Source: Rhizobium brockwellii (lineage in GTDB: Bacteria; Pseudomonadota; Alphaproteobacteria; Rhizobiales; Rhizobiaceae). Taken from it: DNA of 64,000 nt. The position numbers were made by a program, and so were the translations under genes. This document shows positions 1-7,492 of this stretch, in pieces. The stretch is taken from positions 2,418,001 to 2,482,000 of the forward strand of contig NZ_CP053439.1 of the NCBI RefSeq assembly GCF_000769405.2, in the 5' to 3' direction. Below the pieces are notes generated by a model, which was not told where the DNA came from, searched no databases, and saw only the letters and a list, made by a program, of their open reading frames with translations. Each line of letters opens with the position of its first letter. Position 1 is the first letter of the stretch.

Positions 1-435
1 CCGGTCCGCGGATGCCGGCGTTTTGCACTCGGCGTTCTGCGTTACCACGCAACGGCAACCCCTGACTTCGTCGCGCGCCACTTTCCGCATGGCGTGACAT
101 CTGAGGCAATCCGCAACGCTCCGGCGCTGACCTTCAATCAGAAGGACCGGCTGCAAAGCAGCTGGGTACGACGGATGTTTGGCCGCGATCTCGACTATCC
201 CACCCATTGGCTGCCGTCGCCGCAAAGTTTCGTGGAGGCGAGCCTATCGGGTATGGGTTGGGGGATGAACCCGACCCAGCTGACCCGCGAGCATCTCGCG
301 TCCGGACGACTGGTCGAGCTGGTGCCCGACACACCGCTCGATGTCCCGCTCCACTGGCAGATAAACCGCCTCGCCGCCGATCGCCTGGCGGATCTGACGC
401 GCGAAGTCGTCACGGTGGCCAAGCGCCGCCTTTGA
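1..435 (+). CDS. argP: LysR-family regulator ArgP, 3' end (partial)
   Basis: The reading frame is open from base 1 to the TGA at 433-435, so the start lies outside the window. About 144 residues of the effector-binding half of a LysR regulator are visible. They include the RY.A.A stretch and the FVARHFPHGV segment typical of ArgP/IciA, and the C-terminal W..N.L......L...V helix. ArgP proteins sense lysine or arginine and activate amino-acid export genes such as lysE/argO. No exporter gene is visible on this side, so the target would have to lie upstream. The DNA-binding domain is not seen, so the assignment rests on the C-terminal half only. Confidence 0.75.
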   Translation, partial: PVRGCRRFALGVLRYHATATPDFVARHFPHGVTSEAIRNAPALTFNQKDRLQSSWVRRMFGRDLDYPTHWLPSPQSFVEASLSGMGWGMNPTQLTREHLASGRLVELVPDTPLDVPLHWQINRLAADRLADLTREVVTVAKRRL

Positions 436-474
436 CGCGTCACTCAAGAATGCAGCAGAACAGGGTCGCTTCTA

Positions 475-828
475 TCAGACGTAAGCCGTGCGGCTGCCGA
501 ACTCACTGGTCTCGTCAAAATTCGTCGTGCCGATACGCTCGCTTTCGCCGGAAAATTCTCCAGGAGCGTCACCGGCAGGCTTCGATGCAGCAGACGCCTG
601 AGTTTGGTTGCTCTCGCTCGCTTCGAGCTTGGCAATCTTCGCTTCCAGCGTATCGATCGATTTTTCGATCGCGGCCTTCTCTTGTTCGTCCTGCGTTTCC
701 GACAGGGCTGCCTTCTTTTCGGCAAGCTGTGCCTCGAGAGAGGCAAGCTGATCCGATGAACTGGAAGACGAGGTTGTAGCGGCTGAACTCAAAATGGTGG
801 ATGCAGAACTGGAAATTGCGCTGACCAT
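475..828 (-). CDS. Small Ser-rich coiled-coil protein of unknown function
   Basis: This 117-residue protein has three visible parts. A low-complexity Ser/Ala/Thr N-terminus covers about residues 3-27. A strong heptad-patterned helix (Leu/Ala/Lys/Glu) covers about 27-72 and predicts a coiled coil. The tail is polar and disordered. There is no signal peptide or membrane segment and no domain I recognise. It is transcribed away from argP and stands alone. Similar short proteins occur in rhizobia as conserved hypotheticals. The coiled coil could mediate oligomerisation, but no function is proposed. Confidence 0.65.
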   Translation of the reverse strand: MVSAISSSASTILSSAATTSSSSSSDQLASLEAQLAEKKAALSETQDEQEKAAIEKSIDTLEAKIAKLEASESNQTQASAASKPAGDAPGEFSGESERIGTTNFDETSEFGSRTAYV

Positions 829-944
829 GAGCGTGACTTTCGATGGTGGAATGTCATCGTTCTAGCCACGGATGGTAAAGGTTCGATAAATAAAGTACCC
901 GATGGTACCAAAATAATGAGGAAGGCTACGCGAATAGCGCTCTC

Positions 945-1427
945 CTATGCGATGGCGATGATTTCCAGTTCCAAGCCGCCTGTCTCCACCACATCGCCGA
1001 CAGCCTTGCCCATCAGCAACCGCGCCACCGGGGAAACGTAGGAAATCGATCCGGCCTTGGGATCGGCTTCGTCCTCTCCGACGATACGATAGGTCTGCAC
1101 GCGCCCGTCGTCACGGCGAAAAGTCACAGTGCCGCCAAAGGCGACGGTGTCGATTGACGTGGGGGCAGGTACGAGCTGGGCGGTGCGAAGTCTTGCCGTT
1201 AAGTAACGAAGATCACGCAAAGGATTGGCTGTATGCCGCCGCCGTTCGTTCACATCGTCGATGGGGCTCGCAGCATCATAGGCCTCGCGGGCTTGCTGGA
1301 AGTGAAGCTCCAGAGCCTTCAACCCCGCCTCCGTGACAAGGTTTGGGTGCGGCGAAATCGGACGATCAGGCAGCAGGGTTTCCGAAGCCGTTTCAAAACT
1401 CTCTTCCTTGGTAAAGGCGACGGCCAA
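945..1427 (-). CDS. GreA/GreB-family transcription elongation factor
   Basis: The 160-residue length matches Gre factors. The C-terminal half (about residues 95-158) carries the FKBP-like Gre domain, with the characteristic IVGEDEADPKAG and SPVARLLMGKAVGD motifs. The N-terminal half should form the coiled coil that enters the RNA polymerase secondary channel. It is divergent from housekeeping GreA, with a Pro-rich lead of about 25 residues. This suggests an accessory paralogue rather than the main greA. Gre proteins rescue backtracked polymerase by stimulating transcript cleavage. The gene is monocistronic. Whether the coiled-coil tip keeps the acidic pair needed for cleavage cannot be settled by eye. 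Confidence 0.8.
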   Translation of the reverse strand: MAVAFTKEESFETASETLLPDRPISPHPNLVTEAGLKALELHFQQAREAYDAASPIDDVNERRRHTANPLRDLRYLTARLRTAQLVPAPTSIDTVAFGGTVTFRRDDGRVQTYRIVGEDEADPKAGSISYVSPVARLLMGKAVGDVVETGGLELEIIAIA

Positions 1428-1619
1428 TCTCGGACTCCGTTTTAGGCGCAGTGCGCATTTCTAGCTGATGGGCAATTGCCCCAAATCTCTGTCCAAACCA
1501 TACATCGACCGCGCACGAACCGCCAATCCTGCTTCATCGGCAGCCGCTTTCAAGATCATGGCTTCATAGATTGGGAGCGGCGGAAAGATCCGACACCGCA
1601 TGGCGGTGCCCGCATCCCT

Positions 1620-1805
1620 TTATTTCGACACGTGCTCGGGCTTACCCTTCCTCTTAGTTGCTGCGAACTCCTCGAGCTGTTTTTCGCTCATGGATTCGAC
1701 CATCTGTTTCGAGGCACCTTTGAGTTCGCTCTTCGGCGTCTCACCGCGCTTGGCAGAAAGTGCAGCGCCTGCCGCCTTCTGCTGGGCCTTGGACTTGGCT
1801 GGCAT
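1620..1805 (-). CDS. DUF3008 family small basic protein
   Basis: This 61-residue, Lys/Ala-rich hydrophilic protein begins MPAKSKAQQKAAG and has KRKGKPEHV near the end. That pattern is typical of the DUF3008 family of short proteobacterial proteins. The family's role is not known to me. Some members are induced in stationary phase or stress, which I mention only as background. It lies among other stress-type small genes (DUF2171, DUF2950). There is no membrane segment. It is short but well patterned, and the minus-strand frame is consistent with family length. Confidence 0.75.
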   Translation of the reverse strand: MPAKSKAQQKAAGAALSAKRGETPKSELKGASKQMVESMSEKQLEEFAATKRKGKPEHVSK

Positions 1806-1913
1806 ATCGATCTCCTATCGCTTGAACGGGGCGCTGGCCGGCGTCAAAGCCATCATGCTCTAACCATCCTGTTTTAAGGAGGCTGCGGCCCGCAAGCCGC
1901 AGCCGACCGGCTG

Positions 1914-2147
1914 TCAGTTGATGGTGGCCCATTGCATTCGGACATCCCTGGCGTTCTTCGACAGATGGACGTGAGCATCGACGTGATCGACCCAATCGAT
2001 CGGGATCAAGTGGTGCTTGCCGTCTTCCGAGTCGAGCTTCGTCAGCTTGATGCGCGTGGGGCCGTCGAGATGATCGACTGTGCCGACATGGGTGCCGTCG
2101 GCAGCCCGCACTTCCATATGTTCACGGATCTGCTCTGCGGAAATCAT
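1914..2147 (-). CDS. DUF2171 domain protein
   Basis: Translation from the ATG at 2147 gives a 77-residue protein beginning MISAEQIREHMEV. This start is preferred over an upstream in-frame ATG at 2216 because an AAGGAGG ribosome-binding site lies just before it. The sequence V.ADGTHVGTVDHLDG...KL...D...HHLIP..WV shows the PRC-barrel-like fold of DUF2171. These are small cytoplasmic proteins common in alphaproteobacteria, and their ligand is unknown. The gene ends about 110 bases from DUF3008 and follows DUF2950 on the same strand, so it may belong to a stress-related cluster. Confidence 0.8.
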   Translation of the reverse strand: MISAEQIREHMEVRAADGTHVGTVDHLDGPTRIKLTKLDSEDGKHHLIPIDWVDHVDAHVHLSKNARDVRMQWATIN

Positions 2148-2228
2148 CGTTTCCTCCTTTGCATCATTGTCAGGTACGAAGCGGCAACGAGGTGGAGCAG
2201 ACTTGGTTCCAAACACGCACGACCGTGT

Positions 2229-3185
2229 TCAATCAGCAGTCACGTCCCAATTGTCACCCGGATTGAAGGTCCTGACGCCAGCAGCTATTTTTTCGGTCTC
2301 CCGGCCGAGATCGGCCTGGTAGACCGTGCCGTTCGCGTTCACGACGAAGGTGTGCACGCCGGTTTCGCCATATCGGATCGGCCAGGCGATAAGGGCAAAT
2401 CCTGCGATCATGTTGCCGTTGATCACATAATCGAACTCTCCGCCCGCGATGTTCGGCCCCTGACTGTCGATGATCCTGTAGCGATAGCCGTAATAGCCCT
2501 CGCCGGCCTTGGCCTTATCAAGCGCCGCATTGTCTTCGAGAGCGTTGCCCGCCGGGCTATCACCCTCGCCCAGATCAGGCGACCAATAGAGACCATCGGT
2601 TTTACCATCGCTGCTGATCAGTTTCTGGGCATATTCCAGAACGCCGTCATCATCGTGATCGGCGGAAGAATATTCCTTTTGGGCGTCGACATAGGCCTGC
2701 ATCGTGTCGATGGTCTGCAATTCGTTCTCGCCGACGCGACGATTGATGATCTCCTCGAACCCGGCATAGGTGTCGAAACCCCATTTGCCATCGTCGCCCT
2801 TCACGATCGGAAATGGCAGAGGCCATAATTTGTCGCCGATCTCGATGATCCTGCGGCCATCGACGTCCTTGACGACGATCTTCTTCTTCGTGCCGTCCCG
2901 GATCTGTGCGTAGGTGTCCATCACCCCTTCGCCTGCTTTCGCTTTCGCTGCATCGATGCCCAGCAGCGCCGTAAACTTATCGAAATCATCAGCCGCCAGC
3001 GCCGCCTTGAAGGCATCGACCGTTTGCTCCGGCGTCTCGAATACGGGCGGATCGCTTTGAGAAGCGAAGCCCGAGATGACGGTCGCATCGGATGGCTCTG
3101 CTGCAGATGCAGGAACCGGATTGGTGGCGAGAGCCGCAAAAGCGAACACCGAACCCAGAAGCATGTTTCTGACTGACTTTGTCAT
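2229..3185 (-). CDS. Exported DUF2950 family protein
   Basis: This 318-residue protein starts with a classical Sec signal peptide (MTKSVRNMLLGSVFAFAALA, with ASA before residue 30). The mature part is a DUF2950 domain, with FETPEQTVDAFKAAL near the start and the LISSDGKTDGLYW, EGYYGYRYRI and GVHTFVVN blocks. It should be periplasmic. DUF2950 genes are very often next to DUF3300 genes. Here the two are 20 bases apart on one strand, with an AAAGGAGGAAAG site before this start, so they form an operon. The biochemical role is not known. Confidence 0.85.
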   Translation of the reverse strand: MTKSVRNMLLGSVFAFAALATNPVPASAAEPSDATVISGFASQSDPPVFETPEQTVDAFKAALAADDFDKFTALLGIDAAKAKAGEGVMDTYAQIRDGTKKKIVVKDVDGRRIIEIGDKLWPLPFPIVKGDDGKWGFDTYAGFEEIINRRVGENELQTIDTMQAYVDAQKEYSSADHDDDGVLEYAQKLISSDGKTDGLYWSPDLGEGDSPAGNALEDNAALDKAKAGEGYYGYRYRIIDSQGPNIAGGEFDYVINGNMIAGFALIAWPIRYGETGVHTFVVNANGTVYQADLGRETEKIAAGVRTFNPGDNWDVTAD

Positions 3186-3205
3186 GACTTTCCTCCTTTT
3201 TCCGG

Positions 3206-4576
3206 TTATCGGCGGCGACCGCCGCCACCACCGCCGCGGCGCATTTCTCCACGACCGCCACCACCGCGATTGCCGCCGGCCATGGCCTGTCTGCCGCGGT
3301 TGGACTGCATCTCAGCGCGCCTGCCGCTATCGACCTGACCGATCGCCGACGGCTTTCTCGGGCGGCTGTCAACCCGGGTCGCAGGTTTCGGCTTTGCGAC
3401 CGGGCGTTTGGCGTTGGGCACTGGTCTGGCGTTTTCGGCAGCCCTGTTCGGCGTCCTCGCGTCGGGTCTGCGGTTCTGCGCAGCCTGCGCTCCCTTCCCG
3501 CCCCCGGAGACCACTCCCGAATTGCCTGGCTTGTTGCGCGCAACATTGACCCTGTCCGCATCGATCTTGCTCTTGCGGACATCGTTGACGCTGACTTTGC
3601 CTGGCTGGTCGCGGATCGTGTTCGCACGGTCGTTGCCTCTTGCGCCGACCCTGTTGTTGCCGTTCGCCTCAATGCTGGTCCGGAAGGAGTTGCGGTCGAT
3701 CTTGTTGAACTGCGCGCTGTCGAAACCGATCTTGCTGCGGTCGACATTCTTCCAGTCGACGTCGTTGATATTCACCTTGCCGTTGATGTTGTTGAAGCAC
3801 TTGTTGCAGTCGATATCGACGTTGCCGTTCCAGCGCCCGCCCCATACGCCCCAACGGTTCCAGTCGACGGCGGCGGCCCACACCGCTCCCGTCACCACGC
3901 CCGCGAAAAAGGTGGCGGTCGGATAATAGTAGTTCGGATACGGCTCGGAATAGTAGCCGATAGGCTCGGCCACATAGTTTGGTTCATACAGCATCTCCGG
4001 CGCGTATTGCGGAACATAGATCTTCTCAGGACTGGCGGAGACGATCACGACGTTGTCGTTCTCCTGGCTGACTTTGATCTTGTCATCGGTCTTGATGATG
4101 CCATCGGCGACCGCTTTGTCGCGCAGTTGCTGTATGGCGATCAGAACGTCCTTCTGCTGGTAGGAGAGCGCCTCTCCGAGAGACTGCGTCCAGTCCAGAT
4201 CCTCGCTCATCATCGTGACGATCCGAGGGTAGTTCAGCAGCGATACGATGCTGCCGTCCCACGTCGTCTTCGGCTTGAGCCCGGGCTGCTTCTTCAGGGT
4301 TTCGAGGAACCGGGCGGCCTCCACCACCTGCAGCGGATAGAGCGACGCCGACGTGACAAGCGCAACCAGTTCGTCCGGATAGAGCGCAATCCGCGCCACC
4401 AGGATTTCGAGTTCGTCCTCGCTCAGCGGCGCCGGCGCGTCGTCTTCCGCCGCGACGGGACTGGAAGCGGCCGGCTCCTGCGCGGCGGCGATCGGAGTCG
4501 GATGCGGCGAAAACGGGAATCCTGCAAAAGGCAGGAACAGTCCCGTGGCGAGTAACAACGCGTGAGGTCTAGCCAT
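3206..4576 (-). CDS. Exported DUF3300 family protein with Gly/Arg-rich tail
   Basis: This 456-residue protein has a hydrophobic N-terminal segment (signal peptide, roughly residues 4-22). It is followed by a DUF3300 domain (about residues 50-200) with LVARIALYPDELVALVTSAS and QLRDKAVADGIIKT. A low-complexity Asn-rich region follows, then a very basic Gly/Arg-rich C-terminus of about 40 residues. It is the first gene of a two-gene operon with DUF2950. The tail could bind nucleic acid or anionic surface polymer, but that is inference. The family is thought to be periplasmic or membrane associated, with no defined function. Confidence 0.85.
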   Translation of the reverse strand: MARPHALLLATGLFLPFAGFPFSPHPTPIAAAQEPAASSPVAAEDDAPAPLSEDELEILVARIALYPDELVALVTSASLYPLQVVEAARFLETLKKQPGLKPKTTWDGSIVSLLNYPRIVTMMSEDLDWTQSLGEALSYQQKDVLIAIQQLRDKAVADGIIKTDDKIKVSQENDNVVIVSASPEKIYVPQYAPEMLYEPNYVAEPIGYYSEPYPNYYYPTATFFAGVVTGAVWAAAVDWNRWGVWGGRWNGNVDIDCNKCFNNINGKVNINDVDWKNVDRSKIGFDSAQFNKIDRNSFRTSIEANGNNRVGARGNDRANTIRDQPGKVSVNDVRKSKIDADRVNVARNKPGNSGVVSGGGKGAQAAQNRRPDARTPNRAAENARPVPNAKRPVAKPKPATRVDSRPRKPSAIGQVDSGRRAEMQSNRGRQAMAGGNRGGGGRGEMRRGGGGGGRRR

Positions 4577-4812
4577 CTCAAATCCTCCTTGCGGTCAGAC
4601 GTGGTGTTTAGGCTACTGACTTTATTATATTCGATTATTCTTACATTCTATCCAATAGCGAGGAATTGACAGTAAAAACGTCACTCGCATCGCTCTTGCG
4701 CCAGCCTGTCCGTCAAAAATGGCCGATCCAGAGCGCCGTTACCCCGCAACCGCATCTCCTCGAGGTATGCAGGGAGGCGAGATTACCAACCGGTCGATCT
4801 GTTGCGGCATGG

Positions 4813-5841
4813 TCATGCCGATATCCTCTTCGTTTCCCCCGTCCGCGGCCACAGGATGGCGGCAAACAGCAGCGCGTAGATCAAGGCTGCTGCGACATAG
4901 ACGATGCGGGTGGCGAAGGATTCTGCAGCACTCCCCGGCAGAGGCGAGACGCCGAGGCCGAAGAGGATCAGGAAGGTCGTCAAGGCGCCGGCAAAAACCG
5001 GGGCGTCCTTCGAGCGGGCGGCCGCGCGCCCGCCGATCAGGAGGACGACGACGAAAACGATGAGGAAGATCGAGAGGAGATTGGGGCGCAGCGATAGCGC
5101 GGCATAGGCAATGGAGGCGAGCACGCCGCCGAAGAGGTTGACGAGCACGAGCCCGATCGCCGCACGCGCGCTCGCGGCAACGTCGAGCTGCCCGAGCAGC
5201 GACGCTACGGTGATCGGAATGACCGCCGCAGCGGTTAGGTTATCGCTCGTCAGGCAGATCACGACGGAGCCCAGAAGGATGACCGTGTTTGCCAGCGCCC
5301 GCCCCAAGGCCAGCGGCCGCTGGTCGATCGGCGCCGCCTCTACCTCACGGAAGAACGGCTCGGGAAAGACCGCATGGGCGAGCCACATCAGAACCGTGCC
5401 TGACAACACCCCGGCGACCAGGATGGATAGGATGGAATTGGCGAGTTCCTCGTTCAAGATGCCGAGCAGAGGTACGATGATCGAAACGACGAGCACCAGA
5501 AAGACCGCCGGTCCTCCCTTTCCCGTCGACTGCGCGGCAAAGCACGCGAAATAGATCAACCCCAGCATCAGGAGGAAGGGCGCCGGACGGTCGCCGAGCA
5601 CGTTGGTCAGAACCATCATTGCCGTCCCGGCGATCAGGATGACCATCGCCGCGCCGATGGTCTTGCCGAGCGGCATGGGCCGCGAACTGCCGAGCAGAAA
5701 CTGGGCGGCAAAGAGCGGGCCGAGAAATGGTACGATAGCCCCGGCATAGACTGCGAACGTGAAGCCGATGGAGACTGCGAACGCGACCCGCAGCCCCTTG
5801 CGTTTCTGCTCCTCGACGGAGAGGTCCCTCTCAGTTGACAT
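4813..5841 (-). CDS. DUF2955/FUSC-like inner-membrane efflux component
   Basis: This 342-residue protein has about ten hydrophobic segments arranged as two clusters, with a hydrophilic link near residues 160-175. This layout is typical of DUF2955, which is related to the aromatic-acid exporter (AaeB/FUSC) superfamily. It overlaps the upstream HlyD gene by 11 bases, so the two are translationally coupled. Together they probably form a pump that moves small organic or aromatic compounds across the inner membrane. The substrate is not indicated. No outer-membrane factor gene is adjacent, so a TolC-type partner would be encoded elsewhere. Confidence 0.8.
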   Translation of the reverse strand: MSTERDLSVEEQKRKGLRVAFAVSIGFTFAVYAGAIVPFLGPLFAAQFLLGSSRPMPLGKTIGAAMVILIAGTAMMVLTNVLGDRPAPFLLMLGLIYFACFAAQSTGKGGPAVFLVLVVSIIVPLLGILNEELANSILSILVAGVLSGTVLMWLAHAVFPEPFFREVEAAPIDQRPLALGRALANTVILLGSVVICLTSDNLTAAAVIPITVASLLGQLDVAASARAAIGLVLVNLFGGVLASIAYAALSLRPNLLSIFLIVFVVVLLIGGRAAARSKDAPVFAGALTTFLILFGLGVSPLPGSAAESFATRIVYVAAALIYALLFAAILWPRTGETKRISA

Positions 5842-6937
5842 AGGTCAGCACCGACATGATGCGGATCCAGAGCGATCCCCACGCATTGGTGACGGGGTTG
5901 TCGCCGGTGTAGATGACGACGGTCGCCTGCGAGCCATAGCGCACGCCGCCTTTCGGCCTCTGCGCCTCCTCGATGATCAACCGGACCGGAAAGCGCTGCG
6001 CCTCCTGGACCCAGCCGCTATCGTTTCGGATCGTCGGCAATCCGGTGGTCGGGTCGGTGCTGCCTTGCGATACGCCGAACCCAACGCTCTCGACCGTTGC
6101 CGGAAACAGCCGGCCGGGAAGCGCGTCGAAAAGAATCTCTGCTCTGTTGCCGACGGCGACCTTCTCCAGGCTGTTCTCCTTGAAGGCCGCGGTGATCCAG
6201 ATGGTGCCGGCGTCGATGAAGGTCATCGCCGACTGGCCGGCCGAGACCACCTTGCCGATGGTGAGCTGAAGGTTGGTGACGACGCCGGCTGACGGTGCCC
6301 GGACCGTTGTCCGCACCAGATCGAGCCGTGCCTTCTCCAGTCCGGCAAGGGCTGCACGCAGCTGCGGATTATCGTTGCCGGCCGGGCCGAGCTGCTCTTT
6401 CGCCTTGGCAAGGTCGGCCTGCGCCCCGGAAACGGAAGCCTCCGCCTGATCATAGGCGGACTTGGCCGTATCGAACCGAGCCCTGGAGAAGACGCCGCGC
6501 TTTACGAGTTCGGTCGCCCGTGCATATTGGTCGCGCAGATTGTCTCTGTCGGCCTCCATCTGCACGAGCTTGGCCTGTGCGGCATCGACGGTCGCAGTCG
6601 ATGCCCCGATCGACTGGCCGACACTCGCGAGCGCTGCTTCGGCTTCGTTGACGGCGAGTTCATAGCGCTCGGGATCGATACGAAAGAGAACCTGATTAGC
6701 CTCGACCCGCGAATTGTCGGTGACGCCGACTTCGATGACCCGACCGGTGACTTCGGGGGCGATGCCGACGATATAGGCCTGGACCTGAGCTTGTGAGGTC
6801 GACGGCGTGCGCCGCTCCATGAAGATGGAGAGGACGAACAGGGCAAGCGCCAGCAGGACGACGATGAGTGCTGTCCTGCGGAGTGGATTCCGAGGCGCTG
6901 GGGAAACGGCAGGCTCGTCCAAGTTTTCGGAAACCAC
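5831..6937 (-). CDS. HlyD/EmrA-family periplasmic adaptor protein
   Basis: This 368-residue protein has one N-terminal membrane anchor (about residues 24-42). A biotinyl-lipoyl half-motif follows near 55-85 (IAPEVTGRVIEVGVTDNSRV). Next come long alpha-helical hairpin sequences (about 95-190) and a beta-barrel domain containing RAPSAGVVTNLQLTIGKVV. This is the membrane-fusion protein of a tripartite or DUF2955-type pump. It is first in an operon with the DUF2955 gene. A candidate operator (7033-7051) shared with the 7493 regulator lies about 100 bases upstream, which suggests the pump is under that regulator's control. Confidence 0.88.
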   Translation of the reverse strand: MVSENLDEPAVSPAPRNPLRRTALIVVLLALALFVLSIFMERRTPSTSQAQVQAYIVGIAPEVTGRVIEVGVTDNSRVEANQVLFRIDPERYELAVNEAEAALASVGQSIGASTATVDAAQAKLVQMEADRDNLRDQYARATELVKRGVFSRARFDTAKSAYDQAEASVSGAQADLAKAKEQLGPAGNDNPQLRAALAGLEKARLDLVRTTVRAPSAGVVTNLQLTIGKVVSAGQSAMTFIDAGTIWITAAFKENSLEKVAVGNRAEILFDALPGRLFPATVESVGFGVSQGSTDPTTGLPTIRNDSGWVQEAQRFPVRLIIEEAQRPKGGVRYGSQATVVIYTGDNPVTNAWGSLWIRIMSVLTYVN

Positions 6938-7032
6938 GGCTATATCCTTCGGAAGCGTTTCGTTTCGTGGAAGCGCAAAATTTCAGCGCCGAACGTCTGT
7001 CGCGATGGTCGTTGCCCAGAGGGGGAACGCAA

Positions 7033-7051
7033 GTAGGTAACCGTAACATAC
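7033..7051. promoter_or_regulatory. Candidate operator upstream of the HlyD-DUF2955 operon
   Basis: The 19-base sequence GTAGGTAACCGTAACATAC has an intact right arm, GTAACATAC. Its left arm matches the perfect copy at 7432-7450 at seven of nine positions, with the same central C. It lies upstream of the minus-strand pump operon starting at 6937. Confidence 0.5.
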
Positions 7052-7088
7052 GCCTGGCGTTGGATTGCCGCTGGCCTGGTCGCGCGTA

Positions 7089-7346
7089 TCAGCGAGCAGT
7101 TGGCGGTACCGAGGCGTCAAGCGCGCCCTCTATCTCCTTGGAGAGTTCTGCGATCAGCTCCTGGTATTCGACGACTCGCTCGTTCCGCTTCGGATCGGTC
7201 GAGACATTCCATTTCGCCAGTTCCGATTGGGCGTCGGCAAAGTCCCTACAGATTTCCCGGAAGTCCTCGCTGCGGGAAGAGAGATCGTCGATCGCCCTGA
7301 TCCTGGCTGGAAACTGCCGACGGACTGCGGTCACGCCTTCGTCCAT
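7089..7346 (-). CDS. Small hydrophilic protein of unknown function
   Basis: This 85-residue acidic, helical protein has a pattern of charged and Leu/Ile residues throughout (for example DFREICRDFADAQSELAKW). It resembles short conserved hypotheticals of rhizobia and has no recognised domain, signal peptide or membrane segment. It is divergent from the TolB/TPR gene at 7493, and the perfect palindrome at 7432-7450 lies between them. It may therefore be a target of, or a partner to, that protein. The gene is short, so confidence rests on codon pattern and its placement between plausible promoters. Confidence 0.6.
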   Translation of the reverse strand: MDEGVTAVRRQFPARIRAIDDLSSRSEDFREICRDFADAQSELAKWNVSTDPKRNERVVEYQELIAELSKEIEGALDASVPPTAR

Positions 7347-7431
7347 GGTCCACTCCTTACCGGCATTCGAGACGTCACCACTGCAACGTGTGCCAGATCC
7401 CGATCTTCATGGACGACGATCGGTTCGTGGA

Positions 7432-7450
7432 GTATGTTACCGTAACATAC
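7432..7450. promoter_or_regulatory. Perfect 19-base palindrome in a divergent promoter
   Basis: GTATGTTAC-C-GTAACATAC is a perfect inverted repeat around a single central base. It sits between the divergent genes at 7346 (minus) and 7493 (plus), 43 bases before the latter's likely ATG. Its right arm is repeated exactly at 7043-7051 and 9331-9339. Confidence 0.65.
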
Positions 7451-7492
7451 GGTCTGGCAGTGATGTGACTCCACGGGGGATTGGGGACAGAC

